Notes under the pieces: generated by a model | Told to the model about the DNA's origin: nothing | Seen by the model: only the letters and a program-made list of their open reading frames with translations | The model's database searches: none | In this document: positions 44,649 through 54,700 of the stretch, in pieces | Numbering within the stretch: position 1 is the first letter of the stretch | Layout: each line of letters opens with the position of its first letter | DNA from: JABSOG01 sp965277695 | Lineage (GTDB): Bacteria > Pseudomonadota > Gammaproteobacteria > Enterobacterales > Alteromonadaceae | NCBI GenBank assembly: GCA_965277695.1 | Contig: CBDIDQ010000033.1 | Span: 62,001 to 126,000 of the forward strand | Reading direction: 5' to 3' | Length of the DNA: 64,000 nt | Made by a program: the position numbers and the translations under genes

Positions 44649-44903
44649 GTTCTTTCTCCGCTTGGTTTAAGGACTAATGTTAGTTGAAGGTTCTGTTGCC
44701 GGGCTACCGCGCAGTTTAATCGATCCAGCGGGGTTAGTGAGAGAGTTTTCTATTACATTGGCTGATTATTACACTTAACCGCCGAAAATAACTGAAATAG
44801 TTAAAAATATCATGCAATTTGGTGTCGCCTTGATTATTCTTAAATGATGCTTTACACCATTCATTGCCGTTATTTATCTCATTGATCGTCAGCAGGGAGT
44901 TTC

Positions 44904-46121
44904 ATGTTACAGGTACTCACAATCGGTTACGTCTGGCCAGAGCCGAACTCATCTGCTGCCGGTACGTATATCTTGTCGTTGTTAAAGGCTTTTTTAGCCC
45001 AAGGTTGGCAGGTGACTTTTGCCACCCCAGCACAACGCAGCGACCATATGGTTGACCTCGAAGAACTAGGTATCGCCACGGCGGCAATTGAGTTGAATAA
45101 TGTCAGTTTCGATCAATATGTGACGCAATTAAATCCAGACATCGTGTTATTTGACCGCTTTATGATGGAAGAACAATTTGGCTGGCGGGTTGAAAAACAT
45201 TGCCCCAATGCTCTGCGTATTCTCGACACCGAAGATCTGCATTTTTTACGCCAAGCCCGACATCAAGCTTATAAACAAAAACGCCCACTGACCATTGATG
45301 ACTTGCGCAGTGACATGGCCAAACGAGAAGTCGCCGCCATTTTTCGCTGTGATTTAAGCCTGATCATCTCGCAAACAGAAGTTGAACTGTTACAAAACGA
45401 ATTTTCTATTGACCCCTCACTACTGTTTCACTTACCTTTTATGCTTAAAATGCCCACTGAACCACTGCCAAGCTATCAACAGCGGCAACACTTTGTATCT
45501 ATTGGCAATTTTCGTCATGCCCCGAATTGGGATGCGGTATTGTGGTTAAAACAAAGTATTTGGCCATTGATCAGAAAGCAATTACCGACCGCCGAATTAC
45601 ATATTTATGGCGCTTATCCACCACCTAAAGCCACCGCTTTAAACGCACCTAAACAAGGGTTTCATGTGCTTGGTTGGGTTAAAGATGCTAATTTGGCGAT
45701 GCAACAAGCCAGAGTCTGTTTGGCTCCTTTGCGTTTTGGTGCTGGCATAAAAGGCAAACTGGCCGAAGCCATGTTAAATGGCACACCTAATGTCACCACC
45801 CCCGTCGGCGCTGAGGCAATGGCCGATGGCATGGACTGGGCCGGGTTTATCGCCGAATCACCCGAAACCATAGCCACTGCGGCGGTAAAACTGTATCAGG
45901 ATGGCGAATTATGGCAGCAACATCAGCAACAAGGTTTTAGCATCATCAAGGCAAAGTATGATAGGGTACAACTCAGTCTCAAGTTGGCCAAAGCAGTACA
46001 ATACCAGCTCGAAAACCTGACAACTATCCGTAATAACAACTTTATTGGCGCGATGCTCAGGCATCATTCCCACAAAAGCACACAATATATGGCACAGTGG
46101 ATTGAAGCTAAAAATAAGTAA
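44904..46121 (+). CDS. GT4-type glycosyltransferase
   Basis: This 405-residue GT-B fold protein starts MLQVLTIGYVWPEPNSSAAG, where the N-terminal Rossmann loop with AAGTYILSLLKAF resembles family 4 transferases. The C-terminal half has FVSIGNFRHAPNWDAVLWLK, then LHIYGAYPPPK and LAPLRFGAGIKGKLAEAMLN, where GAGIKGKLAEAM is the EX7E-type nucleotide-sugar loop. It probably adds a sugar to an exopolysaccharide, LPS or protein; donor and acceptor are unknown. GGGAG lies six bases before the ATG. It is not within a larger polysaccharide cluster, so its partner genes must lie elsewhere. Confidence 0.85.
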   Translation: MLQVLTIGYVWPEPNSSAAGTYILSLLKAFLAQGWQVTFATPAQRSDHMVDLEELGIATAAIELNNVSFDQYVTQLNPDIVLFDRFMMEEQFGWRVEKHCPNALRILDTEDLHFLRQARHQAYKQKRPLTIDDLRSDMAKREVAAIFRCDLSLIISQTEVELLQNEFSIDPSLLFHLPFMLKMPTEPLPSYQQRQHFVSIGNFRHAPNWDAVLWLKQSIWPLIRKQLPTAELHIYGAYPPPKATALNAPKQGFHVLGWVKDANLAMQQARVCLAPLRFGAGIKGKLAEAMLNGTPNVTTPVGAEAMADGMDWAGFIAESPETIATAAVKLYQDGELWQQHQQQGFSIIKAKYDRVQLSLKLAKAVQYQLENLTTIRNNNFIGAMLRHHSHKSTQYMAQWIEAKNK

Positions 46122-46953
46122 CGGCAATGAGTGCCAACCCCATCGTTTAATCAAAATAATAGCTGCCTGTTTAATCTTGTTGGCAAATCCGGCTATAAGC
46201 AAAGAGCAGGCTAAACCCGCGTTATCAGCGATACAACAAACACTCAATATTTACACCGAATCGATGCCGCCTTTTCATTTTGTTGATAGCCATAAACAAG
46301 TGGTGGGGATCAATATCGATATCCTAAAACGCCTGCTAGAAGCCGAAAGTATCCGTTATCAGATTAGCCTATATCCTTGGAGTCGTTCCTACACTAAAGC
46401 GTTGCAAGACCCCCGAGGAGGGGTGATTTCTACCGCCAAAGTGCCATCACGAATAGCACTGTTTAAATGGGTTGGTCCCTTCACCTCAACGACTGACGGG
46501 GTTTATTTGTTCAAATTAAATCGCCGCAAAGATATTGTGATCGACTCGGTTGACGATTTACGCCCGTACATTGTCGGTTATGTCAGAGATGGTGTTTATG
46601 AAGAAATTTTACGTGGTATGGGCCTGACCGACAGAAATTTACTCAGTTTTACCAGCTATGTCGGTTACTTGAAAATGCTGTTTAGTGGCAAAGTCGATTT
46701 GGGTGTCGGTTCACAAAGTTCAATCGCCGAAGCGCTAAAATCTTATGGTTATCCGCCAGATCATGTGGTTGGTGCCTACAGAATGGGTGACCTTAGCGGC
46801 AACTACCTAGCGTTAAATCCTAAGGTGCCGGATGCGCTGGTTGAGAGATTAAATCAGCGGCTGATACAGTTAAAAAAATCCAACGTGCTGATCCCCATCA
46901 TCAAACGTTATACCACGCTGGATAAGGTTCGGCTGGATGATATCCAGCCGTAA
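46102..46953 (+). CDS. Periplasmic solute-binding-like protein (SBP family 3)
   Basis: Starting from TTG 46102 the product is 283 residues with a signal peptide (hydrophobic LIKIIAACLILLANPAIS). This overlaps the glycosyltransferase by 20 bp. A longer frame begins at ATG 46045. The mature part has the family 3 pattern: LNIYTESMPPFHFVDSHKQV, GINIDILKRLLEAESI and AYRMGDLSGNYLALNPKVPD. It lacks a neighbouring permease or ATPase, so it may be a stand-alone binding or signalling protein rather than a transporter part. Confidence 0.75.
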   Translation: MKLKISNGNECQPHRLIKIIAACLILLANPAISKEQAKPALSAIQQTLNIYTESMPPFHFVDSHKQVVGINIDILKRLLEAESIRYQISLYPWSRSYTKALQDPRGGVISTAKVPSRIALFKWVGPFTSTTDGVYLFKLNRRKDIVIDSVDDLRPYIVGYVRDGVYEEILRGMGLTDRNLLSFTSYVGYLKMLFSGKVDLGVGSQSSIAEALKSYGYPPDHVVGAYRMGDLSGNYLALNPKVPDALVERLNQRLIQLKKSNVLIPIIKRYTTLDKVRLDDIQP

Positions 46954-46982
46954 TAATCACCCTGCACTGCTCTTCTCTGTTT

Positions 46983-49900
46983 TTAATTGTTAATCGCCTG
47001 CTGGCGAACAAACATCGACAATAACCAAGGCACACAAAACATGGTGAAAGCCATTGAGATCAGCAAGCCAAACGAAACCGATATCCCTAGCGGTTGCAGT
47101 ATTTCACCCCCACCACCAACACCAAATGCCAACGGTGCCATGCCTGCAAGGGTGGTCATGTTGGTAACGATGATCGCCCGGAATCGCGCTCTAGCAGCAT
47201 CAAGGATACTCTCAACCGTAGTTTTACCCTGCGCCAGTATTCGCATGTAAACATCAACAAAGATGATCGAGTTATTCACCGATACCCCACACAATACAAT
47301 CATCCCGAGCATTGAGTTTAACGATAAAGTACTGTCAAACAGGTAAAGCGCAATCAACGCACCGATAATGCCAAAAGGCACTGCCGAACAGATGATCACC
47401 GCAATTTTTAGCCGGGCAAACAAGAAAAACACCGAAATAAACACCAAACCAAAAGCCAATAACAGCGCTTTGAGCAACGAGCTAATGCCCTTGTTTACCT
47501 GCTCTTTGGGGCTGTCGAGAATAAACGGCACCATATTGTCATTACCCTGAATACCATCGAGCATAGCCAATAACTTAGGCGCAGCGTTTTGATGCTGGTC
47601 TTTCAGCCATACCTCAGCCATATAAATCGGCCTGCCATTACGGCTGTAATATAACTTCCACTGCTCTATTTTTTCGATATCCAGCAGGTCACGCAAATGG
47701 AAAAACTGACCGTTGAAGAAAAACGGCAAATCACCGATTTTTCTCACATCTTGCAGCGTTTGCTCACCGAGTTGACCGAACAACTTATTGGTTTTGCCAT
47801 CAAACTCAATGGTGCTGATATATTTCTCTTCAATCGCCAAGCCAACATAATCTGACAGTTGCCGCTTGATTTGCACTACGTCATGATCCTGAAACAGCTG
47901 GTTTATAAAATTCTGCTTAAATTTGACTTCATATTTGGCATTACGCTGTCGTTTTGGTGTGATTTTGATTTTTCTGATCTCATCTTGACCCTGTAAAGTG
48001 TCATAAATTTGCCCTAACTGCTGACGCCTTTGCTGCTCAGTATCACCGGTCACCAGCAAGCGTAAATCAGGATAATCAGGCACACTTAAAGCAGAAGTGA
48101 TCCACGGACTGATTTCAATATCATATTCTTCGCTGTTTTTAAGGATTTTCTGCAAGCCATAATACACAGTGTCAAAATCAAGATGGGTATGTAAATGCAA
48201 TGAGATATAACCGACATTCGCCCGAATATCAGAATAAGCAAACTTGACCTCTTCGGGAAACGCATCATTGGCTTGATTACGCAAAGGTTCAACGATGGCA
48301 ATACGCTCAGGCATCTCCAAGCCGTCTTTTTTGAACGAAACCGTCACATCAATAATTTTGGCATAAGGCTTGGCGATGAGTTCACGTCGAATCTCTGGAA
48401 AGGTACTGATGCTATACCACACCAAAGCACCAATCGCCGCGACAAAACCCAGTTGGATCAGCCGACTGTTGACTAATATCGCCAGCAAAAAACAGTAAAT
48501 TTTTGCTGAGCCTTCGATGATAAATTCTATAATCGAAAACTTCGCTTTGGCATCAGCTGCAACCACCATCAATTTATTGCCACCGATAAAGGTATAAGCC
48601 GAAGGAATAAACACCAAAGTGATAAAAATTGAAAACGCCATAATAGACACAATCACATAAATGATATCTCTTAATAACGACGAGGCAATCGGCAGGGTAT
48701 AAGCCATCGGAATAAATACGATAACCGTGGTTAACACCGAGGCGAAAATCGCCGGAGCGACTTCCATAGTGGCTTTAAACACTAAATTACCTTTCTGCCC
48801 CGGACGTTTCTGGTGCTGGGTAATGTTATCGATGATAACTATCGCACCATCAATCACCATACCGATAGAAACGCTCATTGCGCCTAATGACAGCAAATTA
48901 ATGCCAACACCAGTTATCTGCATAAAAATGCCAGCACCAAACAGTGAAAGTGGCATCGCTAAACAAACCAGCAGGGTTTTACTAAAAGAACGAAAGAAGA
49001 TTAAAACGAAAATAGCCGCCGTCGACATACCCAAAATAATCGCATAAATCACGGTATTGATAGAATCAGCAATAAACGCAGACGGATCGTTGAGCACAAA
49101 CACACTGCCCAAATTGCCGGTATATTTTTTAACTTCGGTCAAAAAGTTTTGCGATACCTGATACAAATTGGCATCGGGTTTAGGCCACACCGCAACCGCT
49201 ACGGCGTTTTCACCATCGAGTTGTAATACCCGCGACAGCTTGGTTTCTGTCATTTTGACTTCGGCAATATCTCTTAACAGCACCTGTCGATCAGCAATAT
49301 TGGCGATGGTCAACAATGACAGCTGCTCGATATTTTCGTTGCGTTTGCGCACGGTAACTGAAATTTTGCCATTGCTTTGGGTATTGATTCGACCCAAGCT
49401 ATAGTCAAATTCGTGCAGCTGAATGGTTTTGATTACATCTTGTATGGTGATGTTATAAGTGGCGGCTTTTAATGGGTCAAAATTCACCGTAATTTGCTCA
49501 TCACCCAAGGCTGATACCCACGCCAGCGTCACCCCTTCAATTTCATATAGCAGCGGCAACAAGCCGGTTTGCAGGGTTTTACTCAGCGTGGTTGAATCCA
49601 TTTTTTCTGAGCTGACCACCACATAACTTTCACTGCCAGGATTAAAAAAGGTGGTCCTGAAAGGCGGCAAGTCCCGGGGCAACTGCGCCTGAAAAAAATC
49701 AGCCACGGAAGCGACATCTCTGATCGCCTCATCATTATCTTTATTCCAGCCAAAATGCACCAGATAGGTGGCTTCTCCCTGACGATATTCACCTTCAACC
49801 AATTCGACATCTTTGACGTTTTTCAGCGACGTTTCGACCTTTTCGCCCCAATATGACATGAATTTAGCCAGATCTTCTTTATACGTCATCTGTACTTTAA

Positions 49901-50027
49901 TCACCGGTTTGCTGACGGTTGGGTACAGTGAAATAGGCAAATTCAGTAGCTGATAACCGCCCATGCAAACCAAAAACAGCGTCAGCGCAATAAAGGCATT
50001 TTTATTGCGTTCAAGTAATGCGTCCAT
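46983..50027 (-). CDS. RND efflux transporter permease
   Basis: This 1014-residue inner-membrane pump has twelve TM helices and two large periplasmic loops, with the RND length. TM1 is FIALTLFLVCMGGYQLLNLP and TM4 contains GAMSVSIGMVIDGAIVIIDN. In TM4 the usual acidic pair of HAE pumps (DD) is D followed by G, so only one Asp of the proton relay is evident. TM10 contains LGMIVLCGVSVNNSIIFVD rather than the AcrB-type Lys-bearing segment. The partner adaptor is encoded upstream (12-bp gap). No TolC homologue is in the window. Substrate is unknown. Confidence 0.93.
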   Translation of the reverse strand: MDALLERNKNAFIALTLFLVCMGGYQLLNLPISLYPTVSKPVIKVQMTYKEDLAKFMSYWGEKVETSLKNVKDVELVEGEYRQGEATYLVHFGWNKDNDEAIRDVASVADFFQAQLPRDLPPFRTTFFNPGSESYVVVSSEKMDSTTLSKTLQTGLLPLLYEIEGVTLAWVSALGDEQITVNFDPLKAATYNITIQDVIKTIQLHEFDYSLGRINTQSNGKISVTVRKRNENIEQLSLLTIANIADRQVLLRDIAEVKMTETKLSRVLQLDGENAVAVAVWPKPDANLYQVSQNFLTEVKKYTGNLGSVFVLNDPSAFIADSINTVIYAIILGMSTAAIFVLIFFRSFSKTLLVCLAMPLSLFGAGIFMQITGVGINLLSLGAMSVSIGMVIDGAIVIIDNITQHQKRPGQKGNLVFKATMEVAPAIFASVLTTVIVFIPMAYTLPIASSLLRDIIYVIVSIMAFSIFITLVFIPSAYTFIGGNKLMVVAADAKAKFSIIEFIIEGSAKIYCFLLAILVNSRLIQLGFVAAIGALVWYSISTFPEIRRELIAKPYAKIIDVTVSFKKDGLEMPERIAIVEPLRNQANDAFPEEVKFAYSDIRANVGYISLHLHTHLDFDTVYYGLQKILKNSEEYDIEISPWITSALSVPDYPDLRLLVTGDTEQQRRQQLGQIYDTLQGQDEIRKIKITPKRQRNAKYEVKFKQNFINQLFQDHDVVQIKRQLSDYVGLAIEEKYISTIEFDGKTNKLFGQLGEQTLQDVRKIGDLPFFFNGQFFHLRDLLDIEKIEQWKLYYSRNGRPIYMAEVWLKDQHQNAAPKLLAMLDGIQGNDNMVPFILDSPKEQVNKGISSLLKALLLAFGLVFISVFFLFARLKIAVIICSAVPFGIIGALIALYLFDSTLSLNSMLGMIVLCGVSVNNSIIFVDVYMRILAQGKTTVESILDAARARFRAIIVTNMTTLAGMAPLAFGVGGGGEILQPLGISVSFGLLISMAFTMFCVPWLLSMFVRQQAINN

Positions 50028-50039
50028 TGGATTTCCTGT

Positions 50040-50726
50040 TTAGTTCGAGCTGGAAGGAGTCTTAAACAAGACCTTGGCGATGTTACCGGATTTGATACGA
50101 TTAGAGCACTTTTTGCTGCAATCAATAATCACTTCGACTTGATAAAGACCGATACGACCTTGAATGGGTTCATGAATGGCAATGACCTTGCCGGGTTTGA
50201 CAACTGGAGTACCGGAAGTAACAGAAAAACTCACTTCGGCCTCTTTAAGCGGTTGTAAGCGGTTAAGATCGGTTTGGGTCATATTCAATCTAACAACATA
50301 ATGACTCGGATCAGCCACCACCATCAGCGAAGTGGTCGGGTCAACATATTGCCCTTCGACGACATTAACCCGAGAAATAACCGCATCAGGTATAGTGCTG
50401 GTAAATACTACCGGAGTGTGAAGCGCCCCTAACGGCTCAACCACAATCAACGGCTGCTTGGTTTTGACTTTATTACCACCACGAACATGAATTTTGGAGA
50501 CATGCCCAGCAAAGTCAGAGTAAATAATTTTAGTGTTATCGTAATAAACAATGCCAAAGAAAGGAATAATGGATTCTGCTTGGGCTGCTGTTTTATCAGT
50601 TGTTGTATTAGTGGCTGTGTCCGCAGCGGTAACGGTCAGTGTAAATAAACACAATAATGAGGCAATTGCGGGTGTGATCCATTGGCGATAGAAGCGATTG
50701 TAAAACTTAGCTTGGCTGATTTTCAT
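50040..50726 (-). CDS. RND periplasmic adaptor (membrane fusion protein)
   Basis: This 228-residue adaptor starts at ATG 50726 (AAGGAA five bases upstream). An N-terminal signal/anchor (WITPAIASLLCLFTLTVTAA, about residues 17-36) is followed by a single lipoyl-like half-motif (GHVSKIHVRGGNKVKTKQPL, about residues 75-95) and a beta-barrel region. It is shorter than AcrA (about 380) and lacks a recognisable long helical hairpin, so it may dock directly on its pump or on an atypical channel. It precedes the permease gene in an operon. Confidence 0.82.
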   Translation of the reverse strand: MKISQAKFYNRFYRQWITPAIASLLCLFTLTVTAADTATNTTTDKTAAQAESIIPFFGIVYYDNTKIIYSDFAGHVSKIHVRGGNKVKTKQPLIVVEPLGALHTPVVFTSTIPDAVISRVNVVEGQYVDPTTSLMVVADPSHYVVRLNMTQTDLNRLQPLKEAEVSFSVTSGTPVVKPGKVIAIHEPIQGRIGLYQVEVIIDCSKKCSNRIKSGNIAKVLFKTPSSSN

Positions 50727-51058
50727 GGTATTCCTTATTAACAACAATCATTTACGATACACCCTGATTTGTGTTTATTGTTATTACAGGTTTTCGCGGA
50801 TAGTAGCAATTTAGCGCAAATTTGTAAACTGGGGTTTGGTTGTTTGTAAAAAGGCGTATGTAAAAAAGGGTTAAATCAGTTGTTTAAGAAGGCTTTTTAA
50901 ATTACTTGGTTATAGCCGCACAGTTCCTTAATTATAATTTTTTGACACGGTGATAAGTTAAAGCACTTATTATTCAATATGTTAGGGAAAGTCTCATTAA
51001 ACAACTGACTTGACCACTTTCTTTTTGCTTATTGATCTTATGACCCCATTACTCCATT
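50727..51058. other. Intergenic spacer, no gene seen
   Basis: AT-rich spacer with no credible reading frame. Near 50985 a stretch AAAGTCTCATTAAACAACTGACTTGACC is a degenerate relative of the 60-bp unit at 33.8 kb. It should carry the adaptor promoter on the minus strand. Confidence 0.5.
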
Positions 51059-51787
51059 TTAAATTTGAATGGCAGCATTATAAATTAAGTCAATTGCGGC
51101 TACTCGCTCATCCTCAAAACCAGAAACTCTCAATACAATATCCCCATAACCACACACACCAAGCGCCAAAGATAAGTAATTTACACAGGTCTCTTCTGAG
51201 TTAAAGGCAGAAGGAAAGCAGCTTCCAAATAGCTCTTGAATTGTATCCGGTTCTTTAATATTTTTCCGACAAGAAAGCATTAAAGAACATGAAGGATTTT
51301 TTCTAATCAATTCAATAGCATCAAGTAAGTTTTCATCATCAATATTTACAATACTGGCAAACCTAACACCCCTATCAGTCTTAACACAAACCTCTTCAGA
51401 TAATTCATTAAAGGATTCAGAATAGGAGTTAAAAGGTTCTTTTCGCCAAAGTTTTTTATGCATTACCATTGCTTTGTTCGGTTGCCAAAGTCCATCGGCA
51501 GCAAACAAGAACAGGCGATAATTTTTCAATGAATTATTCATGTTTAAGAATGTTCGAAGCTCAATTGCATTTGCAAAATCCAATGCCGCAATCGACTCAT
51601 AATGTTGTTCTTTCGGTTTCGATAGAAAAGTCAATGCAGCTAGTTCTATAGGCTGGCTACATAAATGATGTGCTTCATTTAAATCAAATGTGATACTTTC
51701 ATTATCATCAAAAAGATTGCCGGAGCGAAATGAGTGAGATTTAATAGTCAAAATGGTTATCCCTTTGGTCGTTAAAGTGTCGTCCAC
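51059..51787 (-). CDS. Candidate immunity protein for the Rhs toxin
   Basis: This 242-residue protein of no family I recognise overlaps the 3' end of the giant Rhs gene by 47 bp (or 11 bp if TTG 51751, which follows AAAGGGA, is the start). It lacks a signal peptide and is moderately acidic. Text such as LIRKNPSCSLMLSCRKNIKE and VCGYGDIVLRVSGFEDERV gives no fold clue. Immediate downstream position and co-translation are the classic signs of an immunity gene for a C-terminal nuclease toxin. Confidence 0.6.
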   Translation of the reverse strand: MDDTLTTKGITILTIKSHSFRSGNLFDDNESITFDLNEAHHLCSQPIELAALTFLSKPKEQHYESIAALDFANAIELRTFLNMNNSLKNYRLFLFAADGLWQPNKAMVMHKKLWRKEPFNSYSESFNELSEEVCVKTDRGVRFASIVNIDDENLLDAIELIRKNPSCSLMLSCRKNIKEPDTIQELFGSCFPSAFNSEETCVNYLSLALGVCGYGDIVLRVSGFEDERVAAIDLIYNAAIQI

Positions 51788-54700
51788 GGTTCTGAATGTT
51801 GTTTACTCCATGGTAATGACCTGCTGAATCATGTCTAATTATCACTTCTCGAAAACCTCCACCAGTAGTAGGAAGTCTAAAATGGTAATTTTCTCCAGGT
51901 ACTGTTTTTAATTGTCTATTTATATTGGGGGTTACTTTGTAGGGTTGCTGGCTAACAGGCACACCATTAACGCGTTTGGCTTGTCTAAATGCAACTTTTC
52001 TCCTACCGCCAAGAGGCGTTAAGTTTGGTGGTGGCGCTCCACGTATACCAGCTAGCATAGACTCAAAGTGCTGAATATCCCTTCTCGTATATTGACTACC
52101 AGGCCCCGAACTTGGGCGGATCGTGCTCGTATCCATATAGGGGTTAAGTTCTTCAATTTGTCTAAGCAATTGTTGAACACGCGCATTAATCATTCCTTGC
52201 AATGGATCTTGAAATGTAGCGCTTGTTCTACGAGTGCTACCACCTTTATTAAAGCGACAAGTAGGGCAGTCTGTAGCTGCATCCGGATCTACATAATCAA
52301 AATCATCGCCATATGATTGTTGAGTGCTATCACCACTGCCAGCACTTTCATTTTTTCTATTGGTGTCATAGCTTACCCCGGCAACCGCCACCGGAGACTT
52401 AACCTCAGCCGCCTTAGGATCCTGTGTTTTCTTGGCCTGTTTGGTGTCGTGCCCATTGCTCAGCGTAGTTTTCAATCGGCCCATCAGATTACCAATTAAA
52501 CTCGAACCGCCACTGCCCACCGAACTAAAAAACGACTGCATCTGACAGGTCGGATTCTGATCACACTTACCCATATACCCGGTTGGATCAGTCCCCGCCA
52601 GCGGGTTATTCATAATGTACGAATACGGGTTAATACTTTGGGTGCTGCTCGGTGCTTGAATGAACGGGTCGACACTCATAAACCGCCCGACATTATAATC
52701 ATAAATGCGGCCATTCATATGAATCAATTGTTGTTCATTCAAATGTTCGTGATCAGTAAAACCTCGACGATAGCGGTTAGTGGCGGATAAGTCAGTGAAT
52801 TGTGTGCTGGCGGTTGAAGTTCTGCCAAAAGGGTCGAAGTAACGGCGGCTGGTGATTTGGCCGTCGTGATTCACTAATGTTGTTGCGCTACCGAGTCGAT
52901 CACGCAAGGTGTAGAGCAGTTTATGTTTTTGCTCAGGCGTCCAGCTGAGGACGGCAATGTCGTCGATATAGGCTCGCCAGCTGCCGTCGTTGTCGGTTTC
53001 AAACAGCTTATCGATGTAATAGGTGGTACTCGTTTGGCCACTAATCGTTCGTGTTTGTTTGGCTCGGGCATTGTCGCTGCCATAGATGAATTGGGTGGTG
53101 GCGTTGCGACCTGTGATGGTCAGGGGTTTGTTTAAGGCGTTGTAAGTTAAGGTTAATCCATCGCCGTTGATTAGATTTCCCCGGCCGTCATAAGTGAAAT
53201 TGACGATTTGACCACTGGATTTTTCTAATATGCATAAGGCGTTGGAACCTTCGCAGTATTGATAGGCGGTGTTTTTATTTGCGCTGTAATCGGTTTTCTT
53301 GAGCAGGTTACCGACGGCATCATGAGCGTAGTTCACTGAGAGACTGAATGAGGGTGAGGTATTGCTCGCGGTGTAGGTTGTTAGACGATTAAGCGTGTCA
53401 TAACTGTAGGTTTTATTGAGTCCGGTTAGGTTATTGACTTCGGCTGTGATGTTCAGATACTCGTCATATTCTGAGTAACTATGACCATGCAGCTGGGTTA
53501 ATCCTTTCGTGACAGAAGTGGTGCTCATGGTGCCTGAATTGAGGTTAAAGCTGCTGCTTTGCGACATCAAATCGTTGGCTAACTTTGCGCCAGTGATATG
53601 GCCTTGTGCATCAATGGCGGTGACTTCGCGATAGACATAATTTGAGTTGGCGTTGCTGGTTTTGCTCAGATAACCTTGGGCGTTGTAGCTGTATTTCAGC
53701 GTTAAACCATTGGGATATTCCAAGGCTTTGGGGCGGCCGAGAACACTATCGTATTGGTGTTTGATGGTGCGAGTGACACCATCGACGGTGACGGATAATT
53801 GGCTCAGTTGCAGTGAGTCATTATAGGCATATGCTCGGGTGATGCCTTGGTCGGTTTCGCTGCTCAACAAGCCTTGTTTGAGCGTGTCCCACGTATAAGT
53901 AGCAGTGTCTTTTTGGGTGATTCGACCTAATCCGTCACGGGTGAAAGTTTGAGTGACACCGCTGGCGGTTTGGCTTTCTAACTCGCCGAAGGTGTTGTAG
54001 GTGAATGTGGTGATGCCTTGATTCGGATCGTCGACTTGGGTTTTATGGCCGAAACCGTTGTATGTCGCAGTGATGTTATTGCTGTTGGCGTCTTTAATTG
54101 TCAGCGGACGACCAGCATCATCGTAGGTGAAGGTGTTGGTGCCTGCTTTTGCATCGCTGGTGCTGAGCAACCAGCCGAGGCTGGCGTAGGTGCGGGACAT
54201 TTTTCGGCTATCACTGCCGACGCTGATTTCTGTTTTCAGACCTTTATAGCTATAAGTCGACTGTAACCCGTGAGGCAGTTTACGCCAACCCGGACGGTCG
54301 AGAGCGTCGAAATCGCCAAATTCGGTGTAGTTTGCTATGACCGTATAAGGCAGTGATTCTTTGCTGAGATGACCAAGATTGTCGTAGATTTTATCGACGT
54401 ATTCATAAGTGCCATCGAAGCCTTGGATCGCACTGCGTACATTACGACCGAGACTGTCGGTGTAGACCGCTTGAGTCGGAGCGCCTGCCTGAGTTGTGCG
54501 GGTCATCCAATTTGTACCAGCTACTAAATAGCGAATGTTTTGCGTCGGGAAGCCAGTTGTTGTGACTGATAATAGGCGGCCAATTTCATCAAGCGAAGTG
54601 TTTGTGACGATGCTATTAGGGTCGGTTTGCTTGGTGATTACACCAAAACCCATATCATACTCAAAACTGGTGGCATGACTTTGTGCATTGGTGATTTTAT

